A stretch of 44,229 bases of DNA from Haliea sp. (GCA_030730585.1 JANQUV010000128.1:1-44229), one strand, 5' to 3'; shown: positions 7,441-15,751, numbered from the stretch's first letter. Program-made: numbers and translations. Notes: generated by a model not told the origin, from the sequence alone.

Positions 7441-8649
7441 ATGACACATACGGCCTATATTTACGATGCGCTGCGCACCCCCCGCAGTAAGGGCAAGGCG
7501 GGCGGCAGCCTGAACGAAGTCAAGCCGGTCGACCTCGGCGCAGGGCTTCTGCGCGAGCTGCAGGCGCGTCACGATTTCGACACGGCTTATGTCGATGACG
7601 TTGTGATGGGCTGTGTGACGCCGGTCGGCGAGCAGGGGTCTGACATCGCCAAAATGATCGTTCAGAATGCCGATTGGGATGAGTCTGTGGCGGGTGTTCA
7701 GCTCGACCGTTTTTGCGCATCCGGGTTGGAAGCCGTGAATATCGCGGCGCAAAAAGTGGCTTCCGGTTGGGAAGATCTGGTGGTGGCAGGCGGTATCGAG
7801 TGCATGTCCCGCGTGCCTATGGGCAGCAACGGCGGCGCTATGGGAGGCGACCCTGCTTTCAGCTTAAAGTCAGGTTTCGTACCGCAAGGTATTGGTGCGG
7901 ATACCATTGCCACGCTCGAAGGCTGGAGCCGTAGCGACGTCGATGCCTTTGCAGTGGAGTCGCAACGTCGCGCCACGCACGCGCGCGACAACGGCTACTT
8001 TGACCGCTCAGTCGTGCCGGTGCTGGATCGCAATGGCCTAACGATTTTGGAGCGTGATGACTTCATCAAGCCGGCCACCACGTTGGAAGGCCTTGCAGCC
8101 CTCAAGCCGTCTTTTGTCATGCCCGGTCAGATGGGGTTTGACGACGTCATTTTGGCCAAGTACACCACCTTGGATCGGGTAAACCACGTCCACACTCCCG
8201 GCAATTCATCTGGCATCGTGGATGGCAGCAGCGCGGTGCTGATAGGGAGCGAGCGTGCCGGCAAGGACCTCGGCTTAACCCCCCGTGGGCGCATCGTGGC
8301 CACGGCTGTACTCTCTACCGACCCGATTATTATGCTCACCGGGCCCGGCCCGGCGGCGGAAAAGTGCCTGCGCAAGGCGGGGCTGCACAAGTCAGATATC
8401 GACCTGTGGGAAATTAACGAAGCCTTTGCATCCGTTGCGCTGCGCTACATGAAAGATCTTGGCATTGATCACAGCATCACTAACGTCAATGGCGGTGCCA
8501 TTGCCATGGGCCACCCACTCGGTGCGACCGGCGGCATGCTGGTTAGCATCATGCTTGATGAGTTGGAGCGTCGCGGGCTTAAGCGGGGCATGTTGTCGCT
8601 CTGTGTCGGCGGTGGCATGGGTATTTCCACCATCATCGAACGTGTTTAA
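7441..8649 (+). CDS. fadA: Acetyl-CoA C-acyltransferase (3-ketoacyl-CoA thiolase, FadA/FadI-like)
   Basis: This 402-residue thiolase cleaves 3-ketoacyl-CoA with CoA to acetyl-CoA and a shortened acyl-CoA in the last step of beta-oxidation. All catalytic elements are present: nucleophile Cys92 in [10 protein letters not shown], the NEAF motif in [19 protein letters not shown] with the active-site His, and the C-terminal CVGGGMG loop. I chose ATG 7441 over GTG 7426 because GAGGAG lies five bases upstream and the protein then begins in the usual thiolase way ([11 protein letters not shown]). It is followed after 33 bases by the FadB-type multifunctional gene, so the two should form a beta-oxidation complex. 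Gene order fadA-fadB is reversed compared with E. coli fadBA. Confidence 0.92.
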   Translation: MTHTAYIYDALRTPRSKGKAGGSLNEVKPVDLGAGLLRELQARHDFDTAYVDDVVMGCVTPVGEQGSDIAKMIVQNADWDESVAGVQLDRFCASGLEAVNIAAQKVASGWEDLVVAGGIECMSRVPMGSNGGAMGGDPAFSLKSGFVPQGIGADTIATLEGWSRSDVDAFAVESQRRATHARDNGYFDRSVVPVLDRNGLTILERDDFIKPATTLEGLAALKPSFVMPGQMGFDDVILAKYTTLDRVNHVHTPGNSSGIVDGSSAVLIGSERAGKDLGLTPRGRIVATAVLSTDPIIMLTGPGPAAEKCLRKAGLHKSDIDLWEINEAFASVALRYMKDLGIDHSITNVNGGAIAMGHPLGATGGMLVSIMLDELERRGLKRGMLSLCVGGGMGISTIIERV

Positions 8650-8682
8650 GCGCGCGGCAAACAGGAAAAGGATCCCTAGACA

Positions 8683-10830
8683 ATGAGTGTTTTTAACTAC
8701 GACAAAGATGCCGACGGTATTGTGACGGTCACCATGGACATGACCGGCCCCGTGAACGCCATGAACGAAGAATACCGCGTGGCGATGGACGCAACGCTTG
8801 CGAAACTCGAGGCGGAAAGCGGTTTGACGGGCGTGGTGATTGCCTCGGCGAAGAAAGTATTTTTTGCCGGTGGTGATCTTAACGACCTGTTGGCGGCAAA
8901 GCCGGGCGATGAAGCGCTGTTTATGGCGGAGGGCGAAAGGGTCAAATCCGGCTTGCGTCGGCTGGAGCATCTGCCGGTGCCGGTGGTGGCGGCGATTAAC
9001 GGTGCCGCGCTGGGTGGCGGCTTTGAGCTGGCATTGGCCTGTAATTACCGCGTGGCATTGAACGACCGTGCCGTGCAACTGGGTTTGCCTGAGGTAAGCC
9101 TTGGTCTGCTGCCCGGCGGCGGCGGAGTGGTGCGTATGGTCAACCTGCTGGGCCTGGAAAAAGCTTTGCCTTATCTATTGGAGGGTACCCGTATCGACCC
9201 TGCGGCCGGCTTGGAAGCTGGCCTGGTCGATGAATTGGTAGACAGCCGTGAAGCGCTGGTGCCTGCGGCCAAAGCCTGGGTCAAGGCGCAGTATGGCAAC
9301 TCCGAAGCGGCGCTGCAGCCTTGGGATCGAAAGGGTTTTCGAATTCCCGGTGGCAATGCGTCCAGCCCTCATCTGGCGCAACTGATCACCATTGCACCAG
9401 CCATGTTGCGGAAAAAGACGCGTGGCTTGCTGCCCGCGCCAGAGGTGATTCTGGATTGTGCGGTGGAGGCTTTGCGCCTGGATTTCGACACCGCGCAGCG
9501 GGTGGAGTCGCGCGGCTTGACCTACCTGGCAATGACGCCAGTGGCGAAGAACATGATTTCCACGTTCTTTTTTGCCATGAACCGCGTTAACCGCGGTGGC
9601 AGCCGTCCGCAGGGCGTGCCTCCGCAGCAGGTGAAAAAGGTGGGAGTGCTCGGTGCCGGCATGATGGGCCAGGGTATTGCCTACGTCTCCGCCATGGCCG
9701 GCATACAGGTGGTGCTGAAGGATATCTCCGCAGAGGCTGCCGAGCGTGGCAAGGCGTATAGCGAGCGCCTGCTGGACAAGCGCGTGCAGCGCGGCAAGCT
9801 AACGGAGGAGAAAAAACACGCTATTCTCGAGCTGATTCTGCCTACCGCCAGTAATGATGACCTCGCCGGTTGTGATCTAATTATAGAAGCCGTCTTCGAA
9901 AACATGGCGCTCAAGCAGCAGATCACCCGCGAGTTGGAGGGGCAGCTGTCGCCGGGCGGCGTGTGGGGGTCAAACACATCAACCTTGCCGATTACCCAGT
10001 TGGCGGAGGCAAGCTTGAATGCGGCCAATTTTATTGGCATTCATTTCTTCTCGCCGGTGGATAAAATGCCGTTGGTAGAAATTATCTGTGGCGCACACAC
10101 TAGTGACGAAACGCTCGCCAAGGCGTATGACTATTCCCGCCAGATTCGTAAAACCCCGATTGTCGTCAACGATTCATTGGGCTTCTTTACCTCGCGCACC
10201 TTCGGTACCTACCTTGACGAGGGCGTGCGCATGGTCAGTGAAGGGTTGCACCCGGTGCAGGTCGAAAATATGGGCAAAGCGGTAGGGATGCCTGTGGGCC
10301 CGCTTGCCGTTTACGACGAGGTTAGCCTGGAATTGACGCGCAAGGCGCAGGAGACTTGGGCGGAAATGGGTGTGCTGGACAAGTTCGCCGACGGCACTGT
10401 AACGCGCGCTGTGATTAATACCCTGGTAGGCGAGCACGGCCGAGGTGGCCGCCATCACGGCGGTGGATTCTATGATTACGCCGACGATGGCGGCAAAACT
10501 ATCTGGCCGGGCCTGCTCGAGCTTTACTATCAGTCAGACGTAAGCTTGCCGGAAGAAGATATGCGCGATCGTTTGCTTTTCCGGCAAGTGATTGAAGCGC
10601 TGCGGTGCCTGGAAACGGGCGTTCTGCGCACGGTGGACGACGGCAATATTGGCTCCATCATGGGTATTGGCGCACCCCCCTGGACCGGGGGGCTTATCCA
10701 GTTCGTGAACACCTATGGCCTGGACACGTTCGCGGCGCGCTGTGCCGTTTTGACGGAGCGCTATGGCGAGCGTTTTGCAGCTCCGGCAATCCTGCAGCAG
10801 AAGTTGGCTGCTGGCGAGTACTTCGAATAG
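8683..10830 (+). CDS. fadJ: Multifunctional enoyl-CoA hydratase / 3-hydroxyacyl-CoA dehydrogenase (FadB/FadJ-like)
   Basis: The 715-residue protein hydrates 2-enoyl-CoA and oxidises 3-hydroxyacyl-CoA with NAD+, and partners with the thiolase upstream. Residues 1 to about 190 form the crotonase domain, with the oxyanion-hole region AALGGGFELA and the catalytic segment LPEVSLGLLPGGGG (about residues 135-148). The dehydrogenase domain begins near residue 318 with the NAD loop VGVLGAGMMGQGIA, carries HFFSPVDKMPLVEI near 454, and ends with the helical C-terminal domain (GGGFYDY). The length matches FadJ/FadB. AGGAAAAGG precedes ATG 8683. Whether it is the FadB or FadJ type is undecided; the symbol marks the closer length class. 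Confidence 0.9.
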   Translation: MSVFNYDKDADGIVTVTMDMTGPVNAMNEEYRVAMDATLAKLEAESGLTGVVIASAKKVFFAGGDLNDLLAAKPGDEALFMAEGERVKSGLRRLEHLPVPVVAAINGAALGGGFELALACNYRVALNDRAVQLGLPEVSLGLLPGGGGVVRMVNLLGLEKALPYLLEGTRIDPAAGLEAGLVDELVDSREALVPAAKAWVKAQYGNSEAALQPWDRKGFRIPGGNASSPHLAQLITIAPAMLRKKTRGLLPAPEVILDCAVEALRLDFDTAQRVESRGLTYLAMTPVAKNMISTFFFAMNRVNRGGSRPQGVPPQQVKKVGVLGAGMMGQGIAYVSAMAGIQVVLKDISAEAAERGKAYSERLLDKRVQRGKLTEEKKHAILELILPTASNDDLAGCDLIIEAVFENMALKQQITRELEGQLSPGGVWGSNTSTLPITQLAEASLNAANFIGIHFFSPVDKMPLVEIICGAHTSDETLAKAYDYSRQIRKTPIVVNDSLGFFTSRTFGTYLDEGVRMVSEGLHPVQVENMGKAVGMPVGPLAVYDEVSLELTRKAQETWAEMGVLDKFADGTVTRAVINTLVGEHGRGGRHHGGGFYDYADDGGKTIWPGLLELYYQSDVSLPEEDMRDRLLFRQVIEALRCLETGVLRTVDDGNIGSIMGIGAPPWTGGLIQFVNTYGLDTFAARCAVLTERYGERFAAPAILQQKLAAGEYFE

Positions 10831-10869
10831 CGCCCGCACTCGGCTGCCGGCTATTTTCTCCAAGCGGGG

Positions 10870-10890
10870 CAGGGCGTATGATGCGCCCTG
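10870..10890. other. Perfect inverted repeat before the L,D-transpeptidase gene
   Basis: CAGGGCG (10870-10876) and CGCCCTG (10884-10890) form a 7-base perfect stem around a 7-base loop, 24 bases before the ATG. No T run follows, so it is more likely an operator or leader hairpin than a terminator of the preceding fadJ-type gene. Confidence 0.4.
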
Positions 10891-10914
10891 ATCTCTTGTA
10901 TAGCCGGTTTTCTC

Positions 10915-11985
10915 ATGATGATGTTGTTCTTTTTACCAAGGCATAGCCGCATTGTGGCTATGCCTTTGGCGTTGTGTTGCGCGCGCTCCTCTTCCGTCGC
11001 CTATTCACTGGTATTTTCACTGCTGTTTTCAGTGGGCTTGGCCCTGTTGTCACAGGGCAGTGTTGCGGCCTCTGATGCAGCAGCCAGTGGTTTTTATCCA
11101 CTGCCAGCAGCGGAGGACCATATTGTTGGCGGCCTCAGCACCACGACGGCGGTCGAAGAAGACACCCTGGCTTTGATTGGCAGGCGGACTCGCACGGGAT
11201 ACGGAGCGATTCGCGCAGCGAACCCACACGTGGATGCCTGGCTGCCGGGTGAAGGCACACAAGTATTGCTGCCGACATGGCACATTCTGCCTGAAGCACC
11301 GCGCAAGGGAATCGTCATTAATACGGCAGAGATGCGTCTTTACCACTTCGAACCCGAGTCAGCTGAGCGCCCGGCACGTGTTGGTGTTTACGCGATCAGC
11401 ATTGGCCGCGGCGGACGTGAAACACCGCTGGCCACCGCTCGTGTGACGCGCAAGGCGCAAAATCCAACCTGGTACCCTACTGATACTATTCGAGCTGATC
11501 GCGCCGCTCGAGGGACGCCTGTGGCTGCAGTGGTGCCGCCGGGCCCGAACAACCCGCTTGGCACTCGTGCGCTATACCTTAATCTACCGGCTTATCTAAT
11601 CCATGGTACCAATCGCGAACTCGGCATTGGTATGCCGGTGACGGCAGGCTGTGTACGCATGTATCCGGAGGACGTCGAATACCTGTATGAGCAGGTGCCG
11701 GTGGGCAGCCAGGTTGAAATTGTTTATCAACCGGTAAAAGCCGGGTGGCTCGGTGATGCGCTGTACGTGGAGTCGCATAACCCGCTTGGGGATTTAGCGA
11801 TAACCGTCGATGAAAGAGTGCAGCAGTTGCGTGTGGCGATTGCGCGAACGCTGGGAGATCGAGGGGATTTTACGGTGGATTGGGACTTGGTGCGGGTTGC
11901 AGCAGAAGCTTCGACGGGCTTGCCGGTGCCGGTGGGGCCAATCTGGTTGAAGCATCGTGTGCCTGAAGTTGCTGCCACTCAATAA
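10915..11985 (+). CDS. L,D-transpeptidase (YkuD domain) with N-terminal LysM-like region, ErfK/YbiS type
   Basis: An exported 356-residue enzyme that forms cross-links in peptidoglycan or attaches a lipoprotein to it. A long signal region covers residues 1-52 (hydrophobic core about 29-47). Residues 83-122 look like a degenerate LysM peptidoglycan-binding module (DTLALIGRRTRTGYGAI, VLLPTWHILP). The YkuD domain follows: His230 in LIHGTN and nucleophile Cys246 in TAGCVRM with Arg248. The usual SHGC histidine is replaced by Ala, a variation tolerated in the family. Three ATG codons stand in a row at 10915-10923 with no clear ribosome site, so the exact start is unsure. It lies beside an OprI-like lipoprotein, the classic substrate type of such enzymes. 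Confidence 0.88.
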   Translation: MMMLFFLPRHSRIVAMPLALCCARSSSVAYSLVFSLLFSVGLALLSQGSVAASDAAASGFYPLPAAEDHIVGGLSTTTAVEEDTLALIGRRTRTGYGAIRAANPHVDAWLPGEGTQVLLPTWHILPEAPRKGIVINTAEMRLYHFEPESAERPARVGVYAISIGRGGRETPLATARVTRKAQNPTWYPTDTIRADRAARGTPVAAVVPPGPNNPLGTRALYLNLPAYLIHGTNRELGIGMPVTAGCVRMYPEDVEYLYEQVPVGSQVEIVYQPVKAGWLGDALYVESHNPLGDLAITVDERVQQLRVAIARTLGDRGDFTVDWDLVRVAAEASTGLPVPVGPIWLKHRVPEVAATQ

Positions 11986-11987
11986 AA

Positions 11988-12011
11988 CGGCGAGGCCCGA
12001 AGGCCCCGCCG
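11988..12011 (-). terminator. Rho-independent terminator of the OprI-like gene
   Basis: A 10-base stem with one mismatch (11988-11997 with 12002-12011) encloses a 4-base loop. Read on the minus strand it is followed by TTTTATT, a proper terminator for the lipoprotein gene. The plus-strand side lacks a T run, but the hairpin may also end the convergent L,D-transpeptidase transcript. Confidence 0.75.
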
Positions 12012-12024
12012 GATTGAACAAAAC

Positions 12025-12285
12025 CTACTTTTGCATTGAGGTTTTGAACGCGCGGTCGATTTTGCTGTTCGCTTCATCGGCGCTGCGCTTGGCTTCTTCA
12101 GCGGTACGCTTGGCGTCAGCTGCAGTGCGTTCTGCGCCTGCTGCAGTTTGCTTGGCTTCATCGGCCGAGCGCTGTGCGGCTTCCGCGATGCTGCGAACTT
12201 CGTCCAGTTGAGACGAGCTGGCGCAGCCAGTAGCCAGTGCCGCAAAGGCGGCGATAGAAACAGCCTTAATGAGCATAGATGTCAT
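12025..12285 (-). CDS. oprI: OprI/Lpp-like alanine-zipper outer membrane lipoprotein
   Basis: An 86-residue lipoprotein. The signal peptide ends in the lipobox LATGC (Cys21), and Ser follows the Cys soon after, suiting outer-membrane sorting. The mature part is a heptad-like coiled coil rich in Ala, with repeated A-A-D-A-K-R-T-A-E-E-A-K units, ending in Met-Gln-Lys. Length, LATGCxS start, Ala-rich helix and C-terminal Lys match Pseudomonas OprI and E. coli Lpp, whose terminal Lys is joined to peptidoglycan by YkuD L,D-transpeptidases; two such enzymes flank it. ATG 12285 was chosen over the upstream frame extension because AAGGAG lies 7 bases ahead and the signal peptide begins there. A strong terminator follows. 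Confidence 0.85.
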   Translation of the reverse strand: MTSMLIKAVSIAAFAALATGCASSSQLDEVRSIAEAAQRSADEAKQTAAGAERTAADAKRTAEEAKRSADEANSKIDRAFKTSMQK

Positions 12286-12429
12286 GGTAAAACTCCTTGA
12301 GCAGGGTTGGCCTGTCAGATCCGGGAAGCCACAAAGTGGCGAAACGTGCAAACTGAGAACTCCCACTCTGGGGCCCTTGGTTCGAACGCGCATAAAATAT
12401 CATTGCAGGAGCATAGTAAACTAGTGGCT

Positions 12430-12918
12430 ATGAAAGCGTTTTTGGGTATTTGTGCATTTTTCCTGAATTTTTTATTGTTAGAAGGCGCTTTTGCCTTCAA
12501 TCCCACCGTTGATCAGGTAGTGGTGGTCAAATCGGAACGCATTTTGTACCTAAAGTCGAGTGGCATTGTGGTGCGTGATTATCCCATTGCGTTGGGCCCT
12601 GTACCCTGGGGCCACAAGGAGCGCGAGGGCGACGAGCGCACCCCGGAAGGGCGCTATATTCTTGACTATAAAAACACGCAGAGCCGGTTCTATAAGTCGA
12701 TTCGTGTGTCATATCCTAATAGTCAGGATCGCGAGCGGGCCGAGGCCATGGGTGTTGATCCCGGGGGTAACATCATGATCCACGGCCAACCCGATGTTCC
12801 GCAACCCGATGCCGCATTGTTCAACTGGACAGATGGCTGTATCGCTGTGAGCAACGAGCATATGGACGAGATCTGGCGTCTGGTTACGGTGGGTACGCCG
12901 ATCGACATCCTCCCTTGA
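12430..12918 (+). CDS. Small L,D-transpeptidase family protein (YkuD, ErfK/SrfK)
   Basis: A 162-residue exported protein: signal peptide residues 1 to about 22 (MKAFLGICAFFLNFLLL core, cleavage near AFA), then one YkuD domain. Key residues are His118 in IMIHGQ and Cys137 in WTDGCIAVSN; the Arg often found after GCxR is Val here, as in the short 'GCIAV' subgroup. I placed the start at ATG 12430 because it opens directly into the signal peptide; a longer in-frame version adds about 41 residues of unlike, polar sequence. It probably cross-links peptidoglycan or anchors the divergent OprI-like lipoprotein. Its stop codon sits in the loop of a hairpin at the edge of a patch of gene fragments. Confidence 0.85.
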   Translation: MKAFLGICAFFLNFLLLEGAFAFNPTVDQVVVVKSERILYLKSSGIVVRDYPIALGPVPWGHKEREGDERTPEGRYILDYKNTQSRFYKSIRVSYPNSQDRERAEAMGVDPGGNIMIHGQPDVPQPDAALFNWTDGCIAVSNEHMDEIWRLVTVGTPIDILP

Positions 12919-12927
12919 GTAGGGAGG
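12909..12927 (+). terminator. Hairpin over the L,D-transpeptidase stop codon, T tract missing
   Basis: CCTCCCT (12909-12915) and AGGGAGG (12921-12927) form a perfect 7-base stem around TGAGT, which contains the stop codon. No T run follows; foreign-looking sequence starts right after. It looks like a terminator stem whose T tract was lost at a breakpoint, but a chance hairpin cannot be excluded. Confidence 0.45.
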
Positions 12928-13055
12928 GGCTGTTGCTCAATGAGCTGGTCGCGCACGGTCAGGGCTCAGGGCAGAATGTGGCATCGCAGTTTTCTAACGT
13001 CTCGGGCAGTTACCAGTCGAGCCTCGGCCTGTTTCGCGCCAGCGAAAGCTATCAT
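12921..13055 (+). pseudogene. Internal fragment of a YkuD_2-type murein L,D-transpeptidase gene
   Basis: The plus strand reads about 45 residues with NELVAHGQGSG, QFSNVSGSYQSSLGLFR and ASESY. This is the central VAHGxGSG...FSN..GS.qSSLG.f.t.e.Y block of the catalytic-domain family distinct from the classic YkuD proteins. In full-length members a Y-GKHG-SL segment and the catalytic His/Cys region follow. Here the match stops at the tyrosine near 13052, where the sequence joins an antisense putA piece. No start, no signal peptide and no catalytic residues remain, so it is a remnant of roughly one fifth of the original gene. The family call is from memory of the motif pattern. Confidence 0.65.
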
Positions 13056-13367
13056 GACCCGTTGGCGCTGGGAAAACTCGTAGCGAGGATGAATGGCGGA
13101 AAGCTTGATTGAGATGCCCGTGCTGTTTTCCGGCCCGCGGCCAGCCGCCGCTCGACCAATCGCTTCAATGGCGTTACGGTAGCTATCGAAATACCGCTGG
13201 GCGTCAGCGGCAGTACGCGCGGCCTCGCCGAGCATATTGTAGGAATAACGGTAACCCTTCTTCTCAGGGTCCTGCGCTCGCTCCAGCGCCTTGTCGATAG
13301 TAGTGCCCATGACAAACTGGGTGCCCATAATCTGCATGGCATAGCGCACTGACGCGCGAATAAGACG
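13053..13367 (-). pseudogene. putA: Internal fragment of putA (proline dehydrogenase domain)
   Basis: The minus strand reads about 105 residues typical of the first part of the PutA proline dehydrogenase barrel: RLIRASVRYAMQIMG, GTTIDKALERA, KGYRYSYNMLGEAARTAADA, and GISIKLSAIHPRYE ending at QRVM. E. coli PutA has the same blocks in the same order. The N-terminal DNA-binding part, the rest of the barrel and the P5C dehydrogenase domain are absent. At the 5' side it joins the asparaginase fragment in a different frame near 13367, and at the 3' side it ends at a Met codon overlapping the YkuD_2 fragment on the other strand. No stop codon interrupts the piece itself, pointing to recent or size-limited decay. 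Confidence 0.83.
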
Positions 13368-13498
13368 CTGTACGCAAATCGGGCGCCCATGCGCTCCAGC
13401 AGCTCTTGGATAACGGGTTCGCCGACCTGATAGTCACTTTTGGCATCGAAGTAAATTTTATCGATGGTACCGCCAGTGGTGATGATATGCAGTTTCAT
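13368..13498 (-). pseudogene. 5' fragment of a short-form asparaginase gene
   Basis: The piece starts at ATG 13498 and encodes about 43 residues: MKLHIITTGGTIDK, with the catalytic Thr motif TTGGTID, then YFDAKSDYQVGEP and LLERMGARFAYSV. This is the amino end of the roughly 165-residue asparaginase-domain proteins of proteobacteria. The family normally continues with a second conserved block (LxRKDSLxM). Instead the sequence passes into the putA fragment, and the original frame runs on as unrelated residues to 13052. The upstream gene end with start codon may be intact, so a chimeric peptide of 148 residues could still be made, but it would lack the second catalytic half. Confidence 0.8.
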
Positions 13499-13551
13499 TG
13501 GTTTTTAGCTCGTTGATTGTGAGCGACGCAACAGTATAGCGCTGGCCGCTA

Positions 13552-14997
13552 CTACTGGGTACTCAGGCCCTGCTCAAGTGCGGCACACAGGGTTTGCAGG
13601 ATTTGCACGCGAGCGTAGCGTTTGTCGTTGCCGGCAACAAGCGTCCAGGGCGCGGCGGCGGTGCTGGTCAGTTCCACCATATCAAGTACGGCACTTTCAT
13701 AGTCGGCCCAGCGCGCCCGGTTGCGCCAGTCATCGTCGGTGATTTTGTGCTGCTTGTGGGGGGTGTTTTGACGGTCTTGAAAACGTCGGAGCTGTTCGGC
13801 GGGCGAAATATGCAGCCAGAACTTGACGACGATGCAGCCATGGTCCTGCAACTGTTGCTCGAACTGGTTGATTTCGTCGTACGCACGTTGCCATGCCTGC
13901 GGTGCGGCGAATTGCTCTACTCTCTCGACCAAAACGCGCCCGTACCACGAGCGGTCAAACAAGGTTGCGCGGCCGCTGCGCTCGAGATTGCGCCAGTAGC
14001 GCCATAAATAGTGGTGGGCTTGCTCTTCATCTGAGGGTGCCGCGCTTTGCACCACGCGATACAGTCGTGGATCCATGGGTGCCGTGACGCGCCGAATAGC
14101 GGAGCCTTTGCCTGCTGCATCCCAGCCTTCAAACACCGCGATCAGTGAGCGCCTTTCATCATGTGCCCGCCAGGCAAGGGCCTGTAGCTTGTGTTGCTCG
14201 GCCTCAAGCAATGTTGCGTAGTCAGATTTAGACAGCTGTGCATCCAGCGGAACGTCTGCCAAGACATTGTTTTGCAGCTCCTCACTGCCTGCAAACCAGG
14301 AGTTGTGGTTTACTGCCGCCCGCACCGGCGGCGTTTGTGTAGTTAGCAAGGTGAGCAGAGTTTCCCCGGCAATAATGTCACGCTTGTCAGCGTCCTGCGC
14401 GGGTATGCGCTGCCAGGCTGCTTGAGCCGCGTCGGTACCCGCCACGATGGCGTTGGCGGCGTTTGTGGCAGCCTCGTAGTCTTGTGACCAGCGCTCGGCA
14501 GATGCCGGAAGGTGAGCCAGACGCAGTGCGTCCTCTGCAAGCCTTTGTTGTGCCGTCATACGGTCAACCTCCAACCATAGTTTCACCACCAGCGTGCCAT
14601 CGTCATACAGCATGCGCTCAAAGGCGTTGATCTGTGCAAGGCGCGTTTGCAGCGCCAGTGGGTCTAGCTTATCGGCCGCGTTTTCATAGAGCGTGCGGGT
14701 ATACCAGGAGTCGAGAAACAAGGTAATGCGGCCATGTGGCGGCATATGGCGCCAAAACCTCCAGAAGTAGGGGCGGTCCTCTTCTTCATCAGAGTGCATC
14801 CAAAGCGCACAGGTGGCGAGAAAGCGTGGATCCAGCCACTCATTGAGACGGTGCACCAGCTCACTTTTACCGGCGCCAGGCAGCCCGCCAATCACCACCA
14901 CAACGGATTGTTCGCGCTGGGCGAGGTCGAATTGGGCCTGTAGCAGGTCGCGTCTCAGCGACTTTTCGCGTGTTTTCAGGTTTGAACTCGTTGGCAT
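13552..14997 (-). CDS. pap: Polyphosphate:AMP phosphotransferase (two-domain class II PPK2)
   Basis: A 481-residue cytosolic enzyme with two fused PPK2 domains, the architecture of class II PPK2 enzymes, which move phosphate from polyphosphate to AMP to give ADP; P. aeruginosa PAP has about 496 residues. The N-domain has Walker A GLPGAGKS (38-45) and the lid/Walker B region FLDSWYTR (94-101). The C-domain has GWDAAGKGS (291-299) and LFDRSWYGR (346-354), the canonical set. In the N-domain the second motif has lost the Arg of DRSWY, consistent with that domain being structural and the C-domain catalytic. Purine-rich AAGGA lies about 13 bases before the ATG. No operon partner; the 3' side faces the fragment patch. 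Confidence 0.9.
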   Translation of the reverse strand: MPTSSNLKTREKSLRRDLLQAQFDLAQREQSVVVVIGGLPGAGKSELVHRLNEWLDPRFLATCALWMHSDEEEDRPYFWRFWRHMPPHGRITLFLDSWYTRTLYENAADKLDPLALQTRLAQINAFERMLYDDGTLVVKLWLEVDRMTAQQRLAEDALRLAHLPASAERWSQDYEAATNAANAIVAGTDAAQAAWQRIPAQDADKRDIIAGETLLTLLTTQTPPVRAAVNHNSWFAGSEELQNNVLADVPLDAQLSKSDYATLLEAEQHKLQALAWRAHDERRSLIAVFEGWDAAGKGSAIRRVTAPMDPRLYRVVQSAAPSDEEQAHHYLWRYWRNLERSGRATLFDRSWYGRVLVERVEQFAAPQAWQRAYDEINQFEQQLQDHGCIVVKFWLHISPAEQLRRFQDRQNTPHKQHKITDDDWRNRARWADYESAVLDMVELTSTAAAPWTLVAGNDKRYARVQILQTLCAALEQGLSTQ

Positions 14998-15057
14998 AGG
15001 GTCTGTTTGTCCTTGCTCGCTTCGGCGACCTGGCGGAGCCTCTGATTTATAGTGTAT

Positions 15058-15094
15058 CGCCTGCGTAGGCGAGCGCGACTCACGCCCGTATAAT
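15058..15094 (+). promoter_or_regulatory. Candidate promoter of the methyltransferase gene with inverted repeat
   Basis: A perfect TATAAT lies at 15089-15094, 27 bases before the ATG. The expected -35 position lacks a TTGACA-like box but is covered by CGCCT-GCGT-AGGCG (15058-15071), a perfect 5-base inverted repeat, which could be an activator site. The spacing makes this a plausible activator-dependent promoter. Confidence 0.4.
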
Positions 15095-15121
15095 CATACT
15101 CACATCATGGAGGGTTATGGC

Positions 15122-15751
15122 ATGGGTTTTTACGAGCGGCGGGTTCTTCCTCACATCATTAACTGCGCCTGTGGCAGCAAGCCGATCATGCGTCAACGGG
15201 AAAAAGTAGTTCCTTTCGCACGGGGTGAGGTGCTCGAAATCGGTATCGGCACCGGCCTCAATCTGCCTTACTACGACAGTGCAAAGGTCACCCGGTTGAT
15301 CGGGCTCGACCCGTCTGAGAAGTCCTGGGAGTTGGCCGGAGAGCGGGCCGCGGCTTTGCCCTTTGACGTCGAATTTCTTGGCTTGCCGGGTGAGGCTATC
15401 CCGCTGGCAGACAATAGTGTTGATACCGTCGTCGTGACCTTTGCGCTGTGCACAATCCCGGACCCCGTTGCGGCTTTGCGTGGCATGGCGCGGGTGCTGC
15501 GTCCTGATGGCGAGTTGTTGTTTTGTGAACATGGCCGTGCGCCCGATGCGGGTGTGCAGCGTTGGCAGGATAGAATTAACGGTTTTTGGGCGTCGGTCGC
15601 TGGCGGGTGCAATATCAACCGTGATATTCCTGCTTTGCTCGCCGCTGGCGGGTTTCAGGTTGGTGACTTGCAAACTCTCTACCTGCCGGGCACTCCGCGT
15701 ATTGCAGGCTACAACTATTGGGGGCGGGCCCGCCGTGCTGTTTCCGCCTGA
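15122..15751 (+). CDS. Class I SAM-dependent methyltransferase (UbiE/METTL7-like)
   Basis: A 209-residue Rossmann-fold methyltransferase. Motif I VLEIGIGTGLNLPYY (about residues 39-53) binds S-adenosylmethionine, LIGLDPSE is the acidic loop of motif II, and the motif around VVVTFALCTIPDP lines the active site. The family begins MGFYxRxVLPH and carries an early C-x-C (NCACG), both present. I selected ATG 15122, 7 bases after GGAGGG, instead of the longer start. The substrate is unknown; relatives methylate lipids, quinone precursors or thiols. It stands 17 bases before tamA and may be co-transcribed with it. Confidence 0.85.
   Translation: MGFYERRVLPHIINCACGSKPIMRQREKVVPFARGEVLEIGIGTGLNLPYYDSAKVTRLIGLDPSEKSWELAGERAAALPFDVEFLGLPGEAIPLADNSVDTVVVTFALCTIPDPVAALRGMARVLRPDGELLFCEHGRAPDAGVQRWQDRINGFWASVAGGCNINRDIPALLAAGGFQVGDLQTLYLPGTPRIAGYNYWGRARRAVSA

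Noticed and set aside
13052-13498. Intact 148-residue asparaginase
   Set aside because: Only the first 43 codons match the family; the rest is the putA fragment read in the wrong frame.
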